Below, one piece after another: positions 1-13,760 of a stretch of DNA of 64,000 nt; within the stretch, counting starts at the first letter, position 1, and the number at the start of each line of letters is the position of its first letter. The stretch comes from Anopheles merus. Its lineage: Eukaryota; Arthropoda; Insecta; Diptera; Culicidae. A program made the translations under genes and the position numbers. The stretch covers positions 2,770,001 to 2,834,000 of the forward strand of contig NC_054084.1 in the NCBI RefSeq assembly GCF_017562075.2, in the 5' to 3' direction. Under the pieces are notes generated by a model, which did not search any database, was not told the origin of the DNA, and worked only from the letters and a program-made list of their open reading frames with translations.

Positions 1-707
1 TCTCAACGCAAAAAGAAACTTTTTTTTCCTATTGCAAAGCTTGAACAATTTACTCGCAGAAAACTCAGCGCAAACAAGTCATGCCCCGTGGCTCTGTGCA
101 TAAAATACGTACCCCCCTGTTTGCTGGTTTGCAACTTTGCACTGTATTAGCAAGCTATTGTAAAGCGCATATAACGATCGCGCAAACACACACCGCACCG
201 AAAAAGGAAAAGAAAAACTCTCTTCCAACTAGTTTATACCCTTTTTTATGTATCTAGAAGCAAAAAAAAAACTGCTCCTGCGATGGCGATGAGTCTCGCT
301 ACCTTTTTTTTGGGTTGCGCTCCTTTTTATATCCGTTCGGGCATAACTTCGTTATCATTGCAAAAGGCCACACCAGCTTAAGCTCATTCTCCGGTTCACC
401 TTTTGCGTTCACCATCTTCTTCACACTGTCTACGCTGGCGGTCTAATTTATGCTTCGGTGCTGCCGACGTCCCACACCAACCCAACCCAACCCCAACACA
501 CATTCTTCACCCTGTCTATGTCTCATTTTGACCCCCAGCTTCGTGTGCTGTGTCGGGAAGCAATCAACGAATCAGCGTTGCAGGAAAAGTTTACTTTTTA
601 AACAAAAAAAAAACACACAGAATAAAATAGAAAAGTGAACTCGAACTCAACTCGCCCGAAAATGTGGCACCGAGAGCTTTCCCTTTGACAGGAGGGAGGG
701 AGAGAAG

Positions 708-727
708 CACACACACACACACACACC
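708..727. repeat. (CA)n microsatellite
   Basis: Ten CA units, followed after a short interruption by more CA-rich sequence to about 749. It lies in non-coding DNA. Confidence 0.9.
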
Positions 728-3485
728 CAGACTCACACACACAAAATACAGCTTTTCACGAATCGTAACGGTGAAGGAGGGATTTTTTTGTTGCTGCCTC
801 CGCTTTTCGAGCTGTTCTCGAGTTGGAAATTCAGTTTGGCCAGCGCCGTGTCGTTCTGCGCTGGTAGTTGGTAGCGCTTTAGGTACGCTTTTTTGTTTGT
901 TCTACTCGTTTCTACTCGTTATTTATCTTTCACATTATGTGCAAGAAGCACTCTAATTTATCCAGAGAGTGCTAGTAGTAGTAGTGGTGGTAGTGATGAA
1001 TCGATAAGGAAAGAGCGCACTAACACACGTTCGTTGATGATGGAAGGGAAAAAAAAGGAAAAGCTCCGAAACGGTACAGATTGACCCTTGGAAAAGAGCT
1101 TCTGGGCGCAAAAAATGAAAGTCTTACAACAATGTCTTACCGAGAAGCGTGTGTTAAAGATGGCGTATCTTCTTGGAAGAGAATATTAGAAAAGTAATAT
1201 CCCATGCGACTCACAAACACGTGACTCAATGTAAAGAAAATCCTGCCATTTCCCGCCCTCTTATTAAGCCTCGAGGTGCGCACAGGAAACGAATAAAACT
1301 TCCTTTCAAACTTTTCTTCAGCCGTGACAGTTTGAAAGATTACTCCCGCTCCCTCCCTCCAAACAGAACGGGAAAAGATCGCTTGAGTGGGATGATAACA
1401 AACAAGCAAACATCCTGCGGCAAATAACGGTACATCTTATTGAAATTCCGTCCCGCTTCGCTCCCGGATCGCTCCCCATTCCCACACCACGGCAAGGCAC
1501 GGAGCAACAACGCGGGCGGAACCCGCGGTTCGAGCAGGTTCTTGAATAAAACACGCTTTTTATGAAACCACCCAAAAAGGAACTCCACTTCCATTTCCGC
1601 ACTTCCGCACTTCCCACCACAGTGAGTTCGGCAGTGATGGAATGGTGTCGGATTTCCCCGCGAGAAGCATCCGTTTTGCGGAAATTTATTTTCCTTTCGC
1701 GCACAGGTACACACGGAGCACTGGCGCGCCCCGTTCCGCATTACAAGCAGCTAGGATTGCGCGGAATATTGATTTGGTTTCCGCTAGCGATGGAAGAAGA
1801 AAAATTAAAATCTCACTCCTTTGTGCCGCGTAGCTAAAACAGCCGCCGCTGTTTGCATAAAGTTAATCAAAAATTCGGCAGCTGTTGGTATAAAATGCCG
1901 CTCGAGCTCGAGAGAACCATTGGCGCAAAAGCACGCTGGCGCGTTTCGAAGAAAGCAGCCTAATCAAATCCACCGCCTACCAAGACTCATGCTGGCAGCA
2001 TGTGTGCAATATCCAATATTTCTGTCCAACTTTTCTGACTTGGCGAATGATGAAACCGGCTGTAAAAACGACTTCGCACAGCGGATGTGATGTGAAAGAA
2101 TCGGCACACGCGCGCCACCACCTTGACTAATGTAAATCATGCGCTGTAAAAGGGGAAGAAAAAGTAACCGGGATAAGCTGCCGATTGCTGCCTTCCATTC
2201 CGGTTTTGCCATTTCGATCGCGCAAACCCTTCAACGCCATGCGCTTGCCGGTTCTCTCCTCCACTCCGTTCGTTCGTTCGGGCCGTTCGTTTTCTGTAAA
2301 CAGATTTAAAACTTCCCGAAACTCATTAGAATTTTAATGCAAAGTGACGGCAGCGGAATGGCGACGGATGCTGGTCTCTTCTAGGAGCGCGGCCCTTCTA
2401 AACTACACGCCACGCGACGTTAGTAGAGGCTGAGTAGAGTTTTTCTTCTCACCAGAAGTTAATATTCGATTGTGCATGCGAGACTGTGATGAGAGTGCAG
2501 GAAAGGAAGCAATTGGGTCCCAGAAGGTTGAAGGGTGCAAGGTGTCTTTGTGGGACCTGCCGACGAAAAGCGGTTGATTGAAAATATTTAAACTCATTCA
2601 AACGGAAGGCGGAAGGTGCCGGTAAAATGTTGCCAAAGCAAAAGCTACTCTGTTGTTGAGGTTGAAATCATTTTTGAAACGTTCTAAAACAAAAACTGTT
2701 TAGACGATGGTAGCAGCTTTGACGCTGCACCTGCGTATATGCCAGGCAGACAACAATGTAGACAATGCATAACTCATGCTAAGCACACATACACACATAC
2801 ACAAACATACACAACTGCACACATAAAGATTAATGATTATCACATCGGAACCTAAGCCACCCTCCTGCCTCCTGGTGATGCAGAGGATGCATATTAAAAT
2901 TGGCCCTAAGCGCTTCTGCATGCACTCTAATTACATCTGCTCTGTCTCTCCCTGTCTCTCTCTTTCCCTGTCGTCTCTCTCGCTCCAACACCCATTGCTG
3001 ACATTTACCGGGGAATTCCGAAAGTCAGGAAGCCTAATTAGCTACCGTTACCGTAACCGGATCACTATCACCATCACGCGCGATGATAAAGATAATGGCG
3101 GATCGGGATATTCGGAAATATCATTTCATAACATTTTACTGCCAATTTTACCAACAATCAACAAGAGAGAATTTTGTAGAATTTAGAGCAGTTTTGGGCA
3201 AGGTCCTTATTTGAAGGAGTTGTTTTTTCTTCTTCTCTGCCTAACTCGCTCATGCTCACGCGCTTGGTATTTTAGTTTCCGCGTGTAGTTTCCGCCGCTT
3301 GTCAGCAGCCGCCGCCTTGCTAATAATTTAATTTTCCACTGAGAGTACGCAAATTTCATTTAGGCAAATTAATTTCTTACCAACACCGCAGCTCGCACCG
3401 CGCATGTAAAACCACCGGTTGGTTTATAGATCCCGATTTGCCCGAACTCAATGGGGGGGGATGGGAGGACGACTACATACGACGA

Positions 3486-3510
3486 CGTCAGTCAGTCAGT
3501 CAGCCAGTCA
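3486..3510. repeat. (CAGT)n short tandem repeat, possible hairpin arm
   Basis: An imperfect CAGT tandem. A matching inverted segment, tgactgactg, lies at about 3556-3565, so the two can pair as a stem around a ~45 nt loop. The loop holds a smaller GAACC/GGTTC inverted pair. Confidence 0.6.
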
Positions 3511-4746
3511 GGTGAACCGGGTGGTTCCGTATCATCATCGGGGTAATAGGCAGCACTGACTGACTGCAAGCACATTGACGGATGTGCGGTGAAGGATAAG
3601 AGCTGCTCGGGCTGCCTGTGCTGCTAATGGCCTCAAGGTTCCGCCGGTAAAAGCCACCGCCCACCCGTTTGCTGCTAACCGGCTTGGGAAGGGCATCATT
3701 GTGTCTAATTCTCACGGGAGACCATCACCCAGCAAATCAGGTGAGATGATAATGCGTGTGTGGGGATGGGGGTGCGTAACGATTTTTGGGGAAACTTGGT
3801 TTATGGGTTAACTGCGTTGTCAAATTGCTTGCGAAATCGATTCCATCAAACCGATCGATACAGCCACAGTGGAACAGCGTTTTAACCAGTTTTCACAATT
3901 CCAAAAACTACAGCCTGTAGAAGCCGCTCTTGCCACCGTTGGGCCACAGCCCGGCAAATACAGCACGGAGGCGAACGGGACTTACCTACGACCGGTCATC
4001 AGCCCTACCAAACCTAAGAGGTCAGTGCGGATTTGACCCACCGACAGATGGACATTAGACATCAGTCGCAATATCCTTCCGTGAAGGTAAAAAAAAAACA
4101 ACAACAACAGCACACCATTATGAATCGTCCCCTCTAGGGATGGAAACCTGTATTTCTTGTTTTCTTTAACAGTTTCCACCGCACCGAAAATGCACTGAAT
4201 TAACGAAAAATGCTGCCCAAAACCGTTGAGAGGTTGAAAAGGCTTTCGGAGAGTGAACAAAAAAACCTAACTAACCTTGTCCCATCCATTTGGTGCATGC
4301 AAATGTACTTCTATAGCGCTCGACACACATGGTTTGGCCCGAGGTAGAGGAAGAAACCGGACAACGGTCAGTTGTTCCCCCGAATGCTACCGTCCCGCCG
4401 GTCGATGAAATAAGTCCCCTAATCAAATAAAATCATAAGACGGCAGCGACGAGACCTGTGGCGTAATGCGTAAGGACGTGTCGGGAAAGCGGTACCAGAT
4501 GGTACCGACGGGACGACAGACGACAAACCCTTTGCTTATCCCTTTGCTGCTGTCGTTTGTTGCGACATTTAATTTCTCAAGACACTAGACAAAAAAAACG
4601 AACCATAGTATAGCTTTCAGTTTCACTTATTAAGTTTTACTATCCATTGAACGGTCGTTTCTAGGAAAAGCGCAACCGTAAAACACACTCGGTTGCGCGA
4701 TTTGTAAGAAACATTACAGTGAAACGGGCTTAGCAAACGCGTTTAC

Positions 4747-4768
4747 GCAGCAGCAGCAGCAGCAGCAG
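4747..4768. repeat. (GCA)n microsatellite
   Basis: About seven uninterrupted GCA units in non-coding DNA. No supported reading frame uses it as a polyglutamine tract. Confidence 0.9.
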
Positions 4769-7040
4769 TTTCAATTTCGCCACCATATTCATAGAGCTTT
4801 TGGGTACAGTAAACTGAGAAAACGCTGTAAATATTCTATCAAAAAACCGTCTGCTTTTAATGAGCGCTATTATGCTACACCATAAATACCTCGCGGCACA
4901 CACACACGCATACACTTTTCCATTAATCACGCATAAAATGCCTACAGGGAGTACGAAAAGTGGAAGCTTTTGCGCGTACACACTACTGCGTGTTTCAGCA
5001 GAACAGTGCCTCTTCAACTCTTACTTTTACGCGAACGAACGGTTTAGCTTAGTAGGCGGTAAAATTGAAGGTTATGGACGTTCGCTAGCAATGGGTTTGG
5101 AGGAGCAGGGGCTAGGACCAACCAAAATTTACTAAGAATGTGAAAAAGTGCACCAACACTCGAGCCGCCCGGTTGTGATTCAAGTAAATTTACCATCGAG
5201 TTAAGAATATATTAGCTCGATTTGTGCAAAGAAGCCCCGCATCCAACACCTTTGACCCTTGTGTATGATAAAGAACGTGTGCTGCCTCTAAGGAAAGGGG
5301 ATGTTTTAAGGAAATCTTTCCTTCCCCATTACATCCAACATGGCAGTAGGCCATGTGAAAGAACAAAACACCAATCTCTCTTTTCGCGCCAACATATCCC
5401 ACACCCCCTCTCGTGGGATGATTAACGGTAAGGAACGGAGCACAGAGCAAAGGCGATGCCATCATGAAATATTTCACTGCCTTGCTGTGTGTCTGTGTGT
5501 GAGTGGGTGATTTTGTACGCAGCCGGTGGAAAGGGCACAATATACAATGGCACACACCGGCGGTGTGTGTGATTCGCCATCTTTGTCGGATTCGAGCGGG
5601 TGGTAAAAATGGAAGAAAACCCCACCCCAACAGTTTCCCGGCCCACAACAAACCCTCCCCTCGGGGGTGAGCGTTTCTGCGCTTATGATGTCTGCGTTCA
5701 TTGTGTTGCGTACACACGCATCGTATCGCAGTAACGCATCAGGGGGAGCGACTGTGTGCTTCTGCCGGGACACTTCTACGTCGACGGGGCAAGACACACA
5801 CACACACCCTTCCTGAAAGGATAAGGTCGGAGCGGTAAATGCTTTCTGAATCGAGTTTTAAACCCCTTTTACCTCTCGCCCACCCACTCGCCGCAGGGTT
5901 GCGCTACACCGTTGCCCCGTTACAGACACGGCTCAGATTCAGTGAGGTTTGAATAACATGTTTATTGATCATTAAAATTTTGACGTCGTTTCACCACCAC
6001 TCCACTCCACTCCATCCCACGCCAAGCCAATGCCACGTGTTTGGATGCCACTCACCCTAAAGTGCGATGATAACTCTACAGTCCATCGAAGACAAAAATC
6101 TGTGCGCCTTGCGCCTCCTCATTTACCATTTTTCATCCAATTTATTCAAAAATATGTACCAAAAATCATGTGCTGTGGGGGAAGAACTCATACCAGCGGA
6201 GTACCAACGATAACGAGGCTGAAAGACTGGGAGGCTGACTATCTTTTGTCCGCTCTCGGGTTCGGGCGGGCAGTGGTGTATGGCCATCCATCCCGTCGTA
6301 AATTCTTCCGACGGGGCCTGTTAATTTCTACTTTGCCGATACTAGCCATCATGTTGGTAAAAAGAAATAAAATGTGAATGGTACCGGGGAACGCCAAGGT
6401 AAGAGGGTTCCAGTTTTGAAAAGACATTCCTTATCTGCTTCACATTCCTCGGAAATGAAGCATATTGGCCGTTGGGTTTTCATTGGTTTAGGTGTGTTTG
6501 CAGACAATGAGCAAATTTTGTACACATTCAAGCAGGACCCAAATTACAAAACTTTAAACGCCTGAAAAGCGGTGTTGTAGAGAGGCATCAGAGTGCGGCG
6601 CATAACGAGCGAGGACATTAGTTACATAAAAATAAATCAATAAACTTGCTAGTGATATGAGAAAAAAGAAAAAAATAAACCGGAAGCAGAGAGGGCAGGT
6701 TAAAAAGTGCATCATATTCCATTTTTGTTTGTAGTCCATTCAAGGGCACGCTTTAAAGCTAACCCTGTTGTTTGACTAAAACGAGGCTTTAAAGCACATT
6801 AAACACTGAAATCGCAACACTGTGTACAACCGGCGGATGACATGGGATTAAATCACAAAAACACAACCACACAAAAAAGAAGTCAAACGATCATAATAAT
6901 GTAATTAATGCCCCTTACCTCATCAAAAAGGGTGTACGTACACCAAAGCGCGGTCATCTCCCCAATATTTTGGGACGGTCCGGACGGCTTGGTGGGGGGA
7001 TCGGGACCGGTCGATGCCCTTGCCCTAATTTCGCCCAAAT

Positions 7041-7062
7041 CACACACACACACACACACACA
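7041..7062. repeat. (CA)n microsatellite
   Basis: Eleven CA units. They create a spurious His-Thr run in open plus-strand frames of this area. Confidence 0.9.
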
Positions 7063-7317
7063 TCACTCCACTCGTGTTCGCGATTCCCTTTTTGGAAAGG
7101 GCGAGAAAATTGCCGAAATCACGCGCCAAAATTTTCAACCCCGAAAAGCGTATGTCTCCCTTCTTCTTCCGGTCCGGTGGCGATTGCCCATTTTCCCTAC
7201 CGCACGGACACACCACACCATCGGACACCGCCGTACGGCAGCTGCACCTTGTCCTACCGCAATCGTACCGGTCGAAGGTTGGTGCTGTCCACATCCCACA
7301 GCGGGAGAGAGGATCCT

Positions 7318-7331
7318 CCCCCCCCCCCCCC
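7318..7331. repeat. poly-C tract
   Basis: A run of 14 consecutive C in a GC-rich patch. Its length may be unreliable because homopolymers are prone to sequencing error. Confidence 0.85.
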
Positions 7332-7523
7332 TCTCGATGTTAACAAACCACCCCGCGTGTGCCTGTCATCCGTGTGTAAGGATAAGCGTTGCGGCTGGTG
7401 CAGACGACCTTCCCGAATGCCCGACCCCGCTGAGGGAACGGTGTTATCGATCCCAAAACTCTCGCGATGCGTCGTTGTCACGCACCGGCAAGCTCCGTAC
7501 GGATGGTAGTGCTAGCACACAAT

Positions 7524-7557
7524 ACACACACACACACACACACACACATACACACAC
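7524..7557. repeat. (AC)n microsatellite, one interruption
   Basis: A 34-bp AC dinucleotide run with a single T interruption near its right end. Confidence 0.9.
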
Positions 7558-9599
7558 GGCTCATGATATGCATGATACGGCCAATGGTACACACTTGCCA
7601 AAGGTACGGCGGAGACCCAGGCCTCGTCAGCTGATGCGTTCGAAGGACGATGTGCGAGTGAAAGTCTCCACCAGTGCTCCAATAAAGCGGCTCCGAAGCC
7701 TGTATCTGCCGAAGGCACACAACACTGGTCAAAGACCGGACCACCGGAGCCAACTTTCCAAGAATCGATTGAGGTGAGAACCCTTTTCGCTCCGGTTTCC
7801 GTATTGCCGACCAACCCCCCAATTTGCGGGTAGTAGAGTCTAATCTTTTCAGGGCAAACGCTCAAATCTACACACCGGCCCCGGCCGGCAGCGTACTGGC
7901 TCTGTGTGGGTGGTGTACCCGCTCGAAAAGTAGGTTACTTTTCCGATAGACCATTGACCGGCACCAGACCACTCGGTCGGCTGGCCGGTAGATTGAACTC
8001 TACCGTCTCGCCGTCCCCGGCGGACCGGAAGTGGCACCATCTCTGCTGCCTCTGCCTCTGGTGCCGATCGAATCCCTGGGCTTTCGAACGAGCAAAGTAT
8101 GAGTGTGTACCGACCGGCACAAAAGGGAGCAGTAGCAGCAGCATGTGTCGTCGGTTTTTCCAAATATCCCTCGAAGCGCACTCTCTCCCCCGCCCCACCG
8201 GGCTCCCACCGAGCGCTGTCGGCAGCCGCAACTTTCACTTGTGCAAAAGCTTCAGACGGCCCTGACGCCCCCCCAGACGACCAAAACGGGGTCGTCCGGG
8301 TCCGGGTCCGGGTGTGGAAGATATATCCCGCCCGAATGGAGGCATGTTTTACAATCGTACACTGCTCGTTGTGTGTGGTGCGCTATCGTTTATGATATTT
8401 GCCGCAACACATCCTTGAACTTGAGCCATCGGAGCTTCGGTGCGAGCAACGATGAAGGTTTTAGGACGGTGTCTAGGACGAGCCCGGGCGGCTCATCGCC
8501 ACCTACGGCATCGCCCAGCTTCAAGGGTGCACCACATACCGGAACAGTACCGCACACACACACACACGGAGTGGGTCCATCAGCACCATCATCATCGTCA
8601 GTGTCGTGGAATTGTGGTGCTGGAGATAAAATTCGATGCACCAACGAACATGTTTTTGGGCTCGCCGACGTGCGTTTGTGGGGTCCCGCTTCGACGGAGG
8701 GCTCGTGGCTTCGACGTAGCTGGATAGTTTTTGGAAGCTTCCGACCGACTGAAGTGCAACAGTTGTGTGGCCCAGTTCTGAATTTGGGCCACACACACAC
8801 ACAAGTGCGTTGGGTATCGTTTTCGAAATGCGTTAATGATATGATCAACAAGGTTTGCATCATCGCTACCATCATCAGCCTTACTGTTACTCGATGGTGT
8901 ATCTGTGGCTTGAACTAACCGATGATGTAGACGTTCTCGAACCTCGGTAGAATGGCTGATCATTGGGTAAGGGAGACAGAGTGAGCAAGTGAATGATGAA
9001 TTTTAAAGCTATGTTACAACAACTCCACGATACCATGAGGAAGCTTCATTCATGCCTATGCTCTCCCATGCTCGAAGGTAAATTAATGAAATGCATTGAT
9101 CCTGTGGTGAGCCAGACGACCTGTAGCCGCATTTTAAGTGGTTGGATTTGTTATCGGACAAATCCGCCCGTCAGCCATCAATGAGAGCCCGGACCCGGGA
9201 CTCCCTCCGGTAAACCGAACCCCAGCTGATGATACAAATCTCTGCGTTAATGCCTAATTTGCATACTCCCCGGGAAAGGTCACCCGGGTTTACTTTCAAC
9301 GCAGGCAGGGATTCGCGCGCGCGCTCCTATGTTGTGGTATAGATCGCTTATTGTACACAGGTGTTTGTAGTGCCGTAAGTGTCCGCCGTCTGCAAGAACA
9401 TGGCAATACCATGGGATGCCCTAATTCGCGTATATCGTGCTGTGTGTTTCGGCGGGATCGCTGCTGGAAGAATGCGTCAACAAGTGAACGATAACTGCGA
9501 AGGGAAACCGTCATCACACACGTATCTGTCATGTATCGTCATCGAACGTCGTGCCGGTCCCTCGCCGGTTACGTGACGTCGGCTGGTTGTCGGATTAGA

Positions 9600-9626
9600 A
9601 GCAGCAGCAGCAGCAGCAGCAGCAGC
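9600..9626. repeat. (AGC)9 microsatellite
   Basis: Nine perfect AGC units in non-coding DNA. Confidence 0.9.
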
Positions 9627-12132
9627 AAAACAGCATTATTTATGCATCCGATGCATCGTACACTATTTGCTCCACTTTTGGGCCCCGGAAACCCCAACAG
9701 TCAAGACTCCGCATGATCGCTACGAGGAGACGCCACACGTTAAGTGTCGCTTCGGAACGCATTTGGAAACGATTAGCAGTCATCCCTCTGCCGGTTGAGT
9801 CTTGGAATCGAAGATAAATTATTATTGGGCCATCGAACCCCGATTGATGGGTTGGTTTGTATCAATGAACGATGACCTCCGGTTGGCAGTGAACCAGTTC
9901 GTTCACTTTCACTGTGTCCTCCTCGTTGGTGTGTACCGGAACACGGAAACAAGGCATTCGATTCTTTGCCGGAAGGAGCTTATCAGTAACTGATATGTCT
10001 GTAGTGTGTAGAATAGCTTGCTCTTTCTACGTTAGAACTGACAACAGCTTTGTAGCTCACAATTTATACAAAATGAAACACATTTAAACATTTGAATTGT
10101 ATATTCAACAGTAACAAAACAACCGAAAGCATATTGTTGTCGCAACCAAATAGTTCCCTTTGATCCCTTCTTCCCTTTTTTGGAAAGAATTTTATGTTTG
10201 TGCATGATTTATCTACAAGAAAAGAGCACATTTATTACTGCCATTGCTTAGTGCCGCATTAGTATAATATTAATTTCTACAAGTAATTTGCCCTGAACCC
10301 TCTCTTTCACGTCTTCAGGTCTTCTTGTCCTTCCCCTACAGAAAGAGAGCTATTGAAATAACATTCTTTTTCTGGCCCCATATCCGGTAGCTACTCGAAA
10401 CGTTAATGTGTACGTGTCTACCTATTTCCATGACAGGGAAAGAAAAGTCCGTGAGAATGAAAAAAAAAACTTACACCAATGAATATAGGAGCTAGCGCAA
10501 GGGCAAAAAAATGAGACCCAAAGCAAAACTAGAAAAAAAAACACACACACACACATACAGACACACTCACATCCTTTTTCGAGATCCTATTTCCCCCTGC
10601 TCCTTTGATGGTGGAAAACGTAAAAATAAGCCACGCCTTCATAAAACATTAAAGTGCTAACAATTTTTTTTTTCGTCTCAATTTATTAACTCGGCCTCAG
10701 CTGTCCCGCTCGAGCACGCGGCCACACGCGTAAGCATTAGCCGTCCCGTTCGGGCACCGCTTTTTTATGCTCATTTTTATAGCGCTCCTTTTGTTTTTAC
10801 CACCTCGCAAAGGAACGAGGAACCCGACCCGAGAGCAGCGGCACTCCTTGTGCGCAGTTTCCCGACATCCCGCTCGCTAGTTCGCTGCTTCGCTTCAAGA
10901 ATCCGGTGAGGTGAGGCGATAGCAGATTTCTTTTCCCGGAAGCGGAAAACGCACAAACACCACCAGACCCGTGTTGTCGGTGTCGGAATCGGCGAAGACG
11001 CTACACGGTTGAACCGACGGTTGCGCGTCCTGCCCACACCACCACCACACACCACACAGCTGGTACATACATAAAGCATCCCTTCCCTCTTTCATCGCTC
11101 TACACCCCACAACCCAGCGTCACCCTACGGTGGGAGATGAAGTACATATTTCCACACTTTTTCCGCACGCTTCCGCTGTTGGCTGGTGGTGGTTGAGAAC
11201 ATTTGCACCAAGAACTGAGAAAAAGGCGGCACCATCTTGAGGCGAGAAAAGCGAGGAAAAAACTCTCTGCCAAACGGCGAAAAAATATTTACCCGAGATC
11301 CTATCAGTGTATCCGTGTGAGTGTGTGTGTGTGAGCGGGAGGAATTGAGTAGAGGAGCGCTAGTATTTCCTTTTCTCCTACACACCCTACCGAAATAAAG
11401 GTGCTATGTCTTAAGATTATTTCTCAGGAAATATACAACTTCTTAAAAAAAAAAAAGCAATCAAAAGGATTGTTTTTCTGGAAAGAAAGCTCTTCTGCTG
11501 CACTCAAAAACGGTTCAAAGGAACCTTCATTCCATGGTGGTCCCTTAATGTTGTTTTTCAAAGATGCTCTGCTGTTTTCTTCACAGCCTCCTAAGCAATC
11601 TACGTCCAGTAACCGTCTCTCAGCAGAGTCCAGCGCTACCCATCTCTCTACACTAACATTAGCACAGCGATGCGATACCCTCCCAGTTGGAGAGCCACGA
11701 GCTCGCTCAAGAGCGTCGATTGTGGCCAGCAAGGACTTCAAAGACGGCAGTCAAAAAGGTACAAACCTGACAGTGGAATGGAAAAAAAACATAAAACGCG
11801 CTTCAATCTCGTCGATTCCGAGCGAGATAGGACGAATCGGCGAACTAATGGCGAAAAAACTATACACCCCAACAAAGAAACCAAGACGTGCGCCCTCCTC
11901 TTCCCTCTCCGCTGTGCCCTGCGTTACATACCCGTGCGAAGCAAACGAGGACGATGAACCAGCAACTGAGCGCGATTGCTATATTCGTCCTTTTCGTCCT
12001 TTTGATGCGATGTCTTTATCTTCATCTTCCATCCTTTTACAGGAAGCTCACCTCGCCGCGTCTTGGAGTTGGCGCGGTCGCACGGACTTTTTTTGCGCAC
12101 TGCGAGAGCGCGCTTCTTTCATTGCCGGGAGC

Positions 12133-12150
12133 GCACACACACACACACAT
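12133..12150. repeat. (CA)n microsatellite
   Basis: A short CA run inside a long but unconvincing open frame. Confidence 0.85.
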
Positions 12151-12555
12151 ACACACCAAAGGCGTTCGTCGCTTGGATTGCTTGGATTCGTTTTCTTTTT
12201 GTGTTGCGGGAAATGGCACAACCTGCAAAAAGTGTTGGAATCACACAGCGACAGCGCAGCAGGACGCAAAGTGTGTGCGTCTGCGAGCCCCATGTACACA
12301 GGAAGCGTTCCTTCATCTCATCGTTATTTTTTTTTCTTTCTTCTCTTTCCCTTCTCACTCACATCCATCTCACGATCGCTAAGAGCGGGAGAAAGTGAGC
12401 CCTCACCGAAGAAACGAAATCTCTTGCGAATTGGTGCTGGTTTCTCACCAAACGTCGACGCCGTCCTTTACCAAGTCACCGTCGTCCTTGCGCGCTGGCG
12501 TGTTGGTGTGTTGGTGAATGTTTTCTTCCTGAGTTTCAATCTCTTTCGTTGCTTG

Positions 12556-12572
12556 CTCTCTCTCTCTCTCTC
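12556..12572. repeat. (CT)n tract (GAGA-type on minus)
   Basis: A perfect CT run within a wider pyrimidine-rich stretch to about 12,670. On the minus strand it reads GAGAG, the motif bound by GAGA factor in flies. Any regulatory role is inference only. Confidence 0.8.
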
Positions 12573-13724
12573 GCTTCATTTCTCTCGCGGTCACGCCTTC
12601 TCGCTCTCGCGCTCTCTGCACCTATGCAACTCTCACTTTCTATCGCTACTTCTTTATCTTTCACCCCATCATTGGCGGCGGTGGCTTTCTCGTCCGCTCA
12701 CTGGTGCCGGGTGGCGCGACAGAGATGGCACCAACCGGGGAAAGAAAATGGAACATAAATAAAACGACGATTTCCCCCACCCGCCACGGGGCAGGGGTGA
12801 AGGATAAGACAGTTTTCACGAGAGAAAAAGCGTCGTGTGAGAGTTGCCCATTTTCCCTTTGTTTTATGGCCGGATTGAGATGGTGTGTGCGTACGGGGTA
12901 TGTAAGTATGCGTTGTGCTAGCTTTTATATAGCCCAGCAGTTCCAGCCAAGGGGAAGGGGCATCCGATCCAGTCCCTTCGGTTGTGTGTAATCCTTGCTC
13001 GCTCGCGGTTGAAGGGCAAGGACGCACAGAAAGGGAGGGTGCGCTGCTGCTGGTACTGCAACGTATGTATGTAAATATTCTGGAGACGAATGTAATTTTC
13101 TTTTGCCTTTTGCTTCTTGCCCTTTTCCACGCTTCGCCTCCCTCGAGCGTGCCTTCCCTATGTACAAGCGGCACAATCCCTCTCGGTCGCACCCTTTATT
13201 TCCTACACATTGCTACACGTTTCTTTCGCCCGGATGAGGGAAACACCCTTTTGTCCACTTGCCTCTCGTGGACCGCTTGGCGGGAAGGGGTTCAAGGCGA
13301 ATTTTTCTTTCACTCTGCGTCTACACCAGGTCGCGCGCGCGAAGGAAGGGCTCATCGCGCGCACATAAACCGAAAGAATTTGGCGCCGCGCAGCACACGG
13401 CTGCTGCCTGAGTTTTCGATTCGATGTCCTTTAGGACGGATCGGCCGGTGGTGGCCGAAGGAAAAATTTGCAACCCGCGTAGATCTCGCGTTCGCGTTGC
13501 TATATACGAAGGGCGTCTATGTGTATGTGTGAGTGAATGTGTGTGTGTGTGTAGCTGGTTAGTGATAAAGCGCGATAAAACTGTACAATTGTGCGTGTAT
13601 ACATCATGCTAAGCGGAAGGATTCCACTGAGAAAAAAGCCCTCCCACTACCGCGCTGCCGTGAAAGAAAGTATTGCGCAAGGAGAAGGCAATAAGGAGTG
13701 GGATGTTCTCGGTCTTTTTTATAG

Positions 13725-13760
13725 CTCTCTATCTCTCTCTCTCGCTCTCTCGCTCTCTCT
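13725..13760. repeat. imperfect (CT)n tract
   Basis: A CT-rich stretch with CG interruptions, the second large GAGA-type tract upstream of the zinc-finger gene. Confidence 0.8.

Noticed and set aside
6908..7777. 289-codon plus-strand open frame
   Set aside because: It spans two CA microsatellites and a poly-C tract, which remove stop codons. The translation is His-Thr runs and Pro/Arg-rich text without a domain, and overlapping frames are equally open.
11401..12762. 453-codon plus-strand open frame
   Set aside because: It opens with a non-ATG codon and contains HTHTHT and LSLSLS runs from CA and CT repeats. No domain, no codon pattern and several competing frames.
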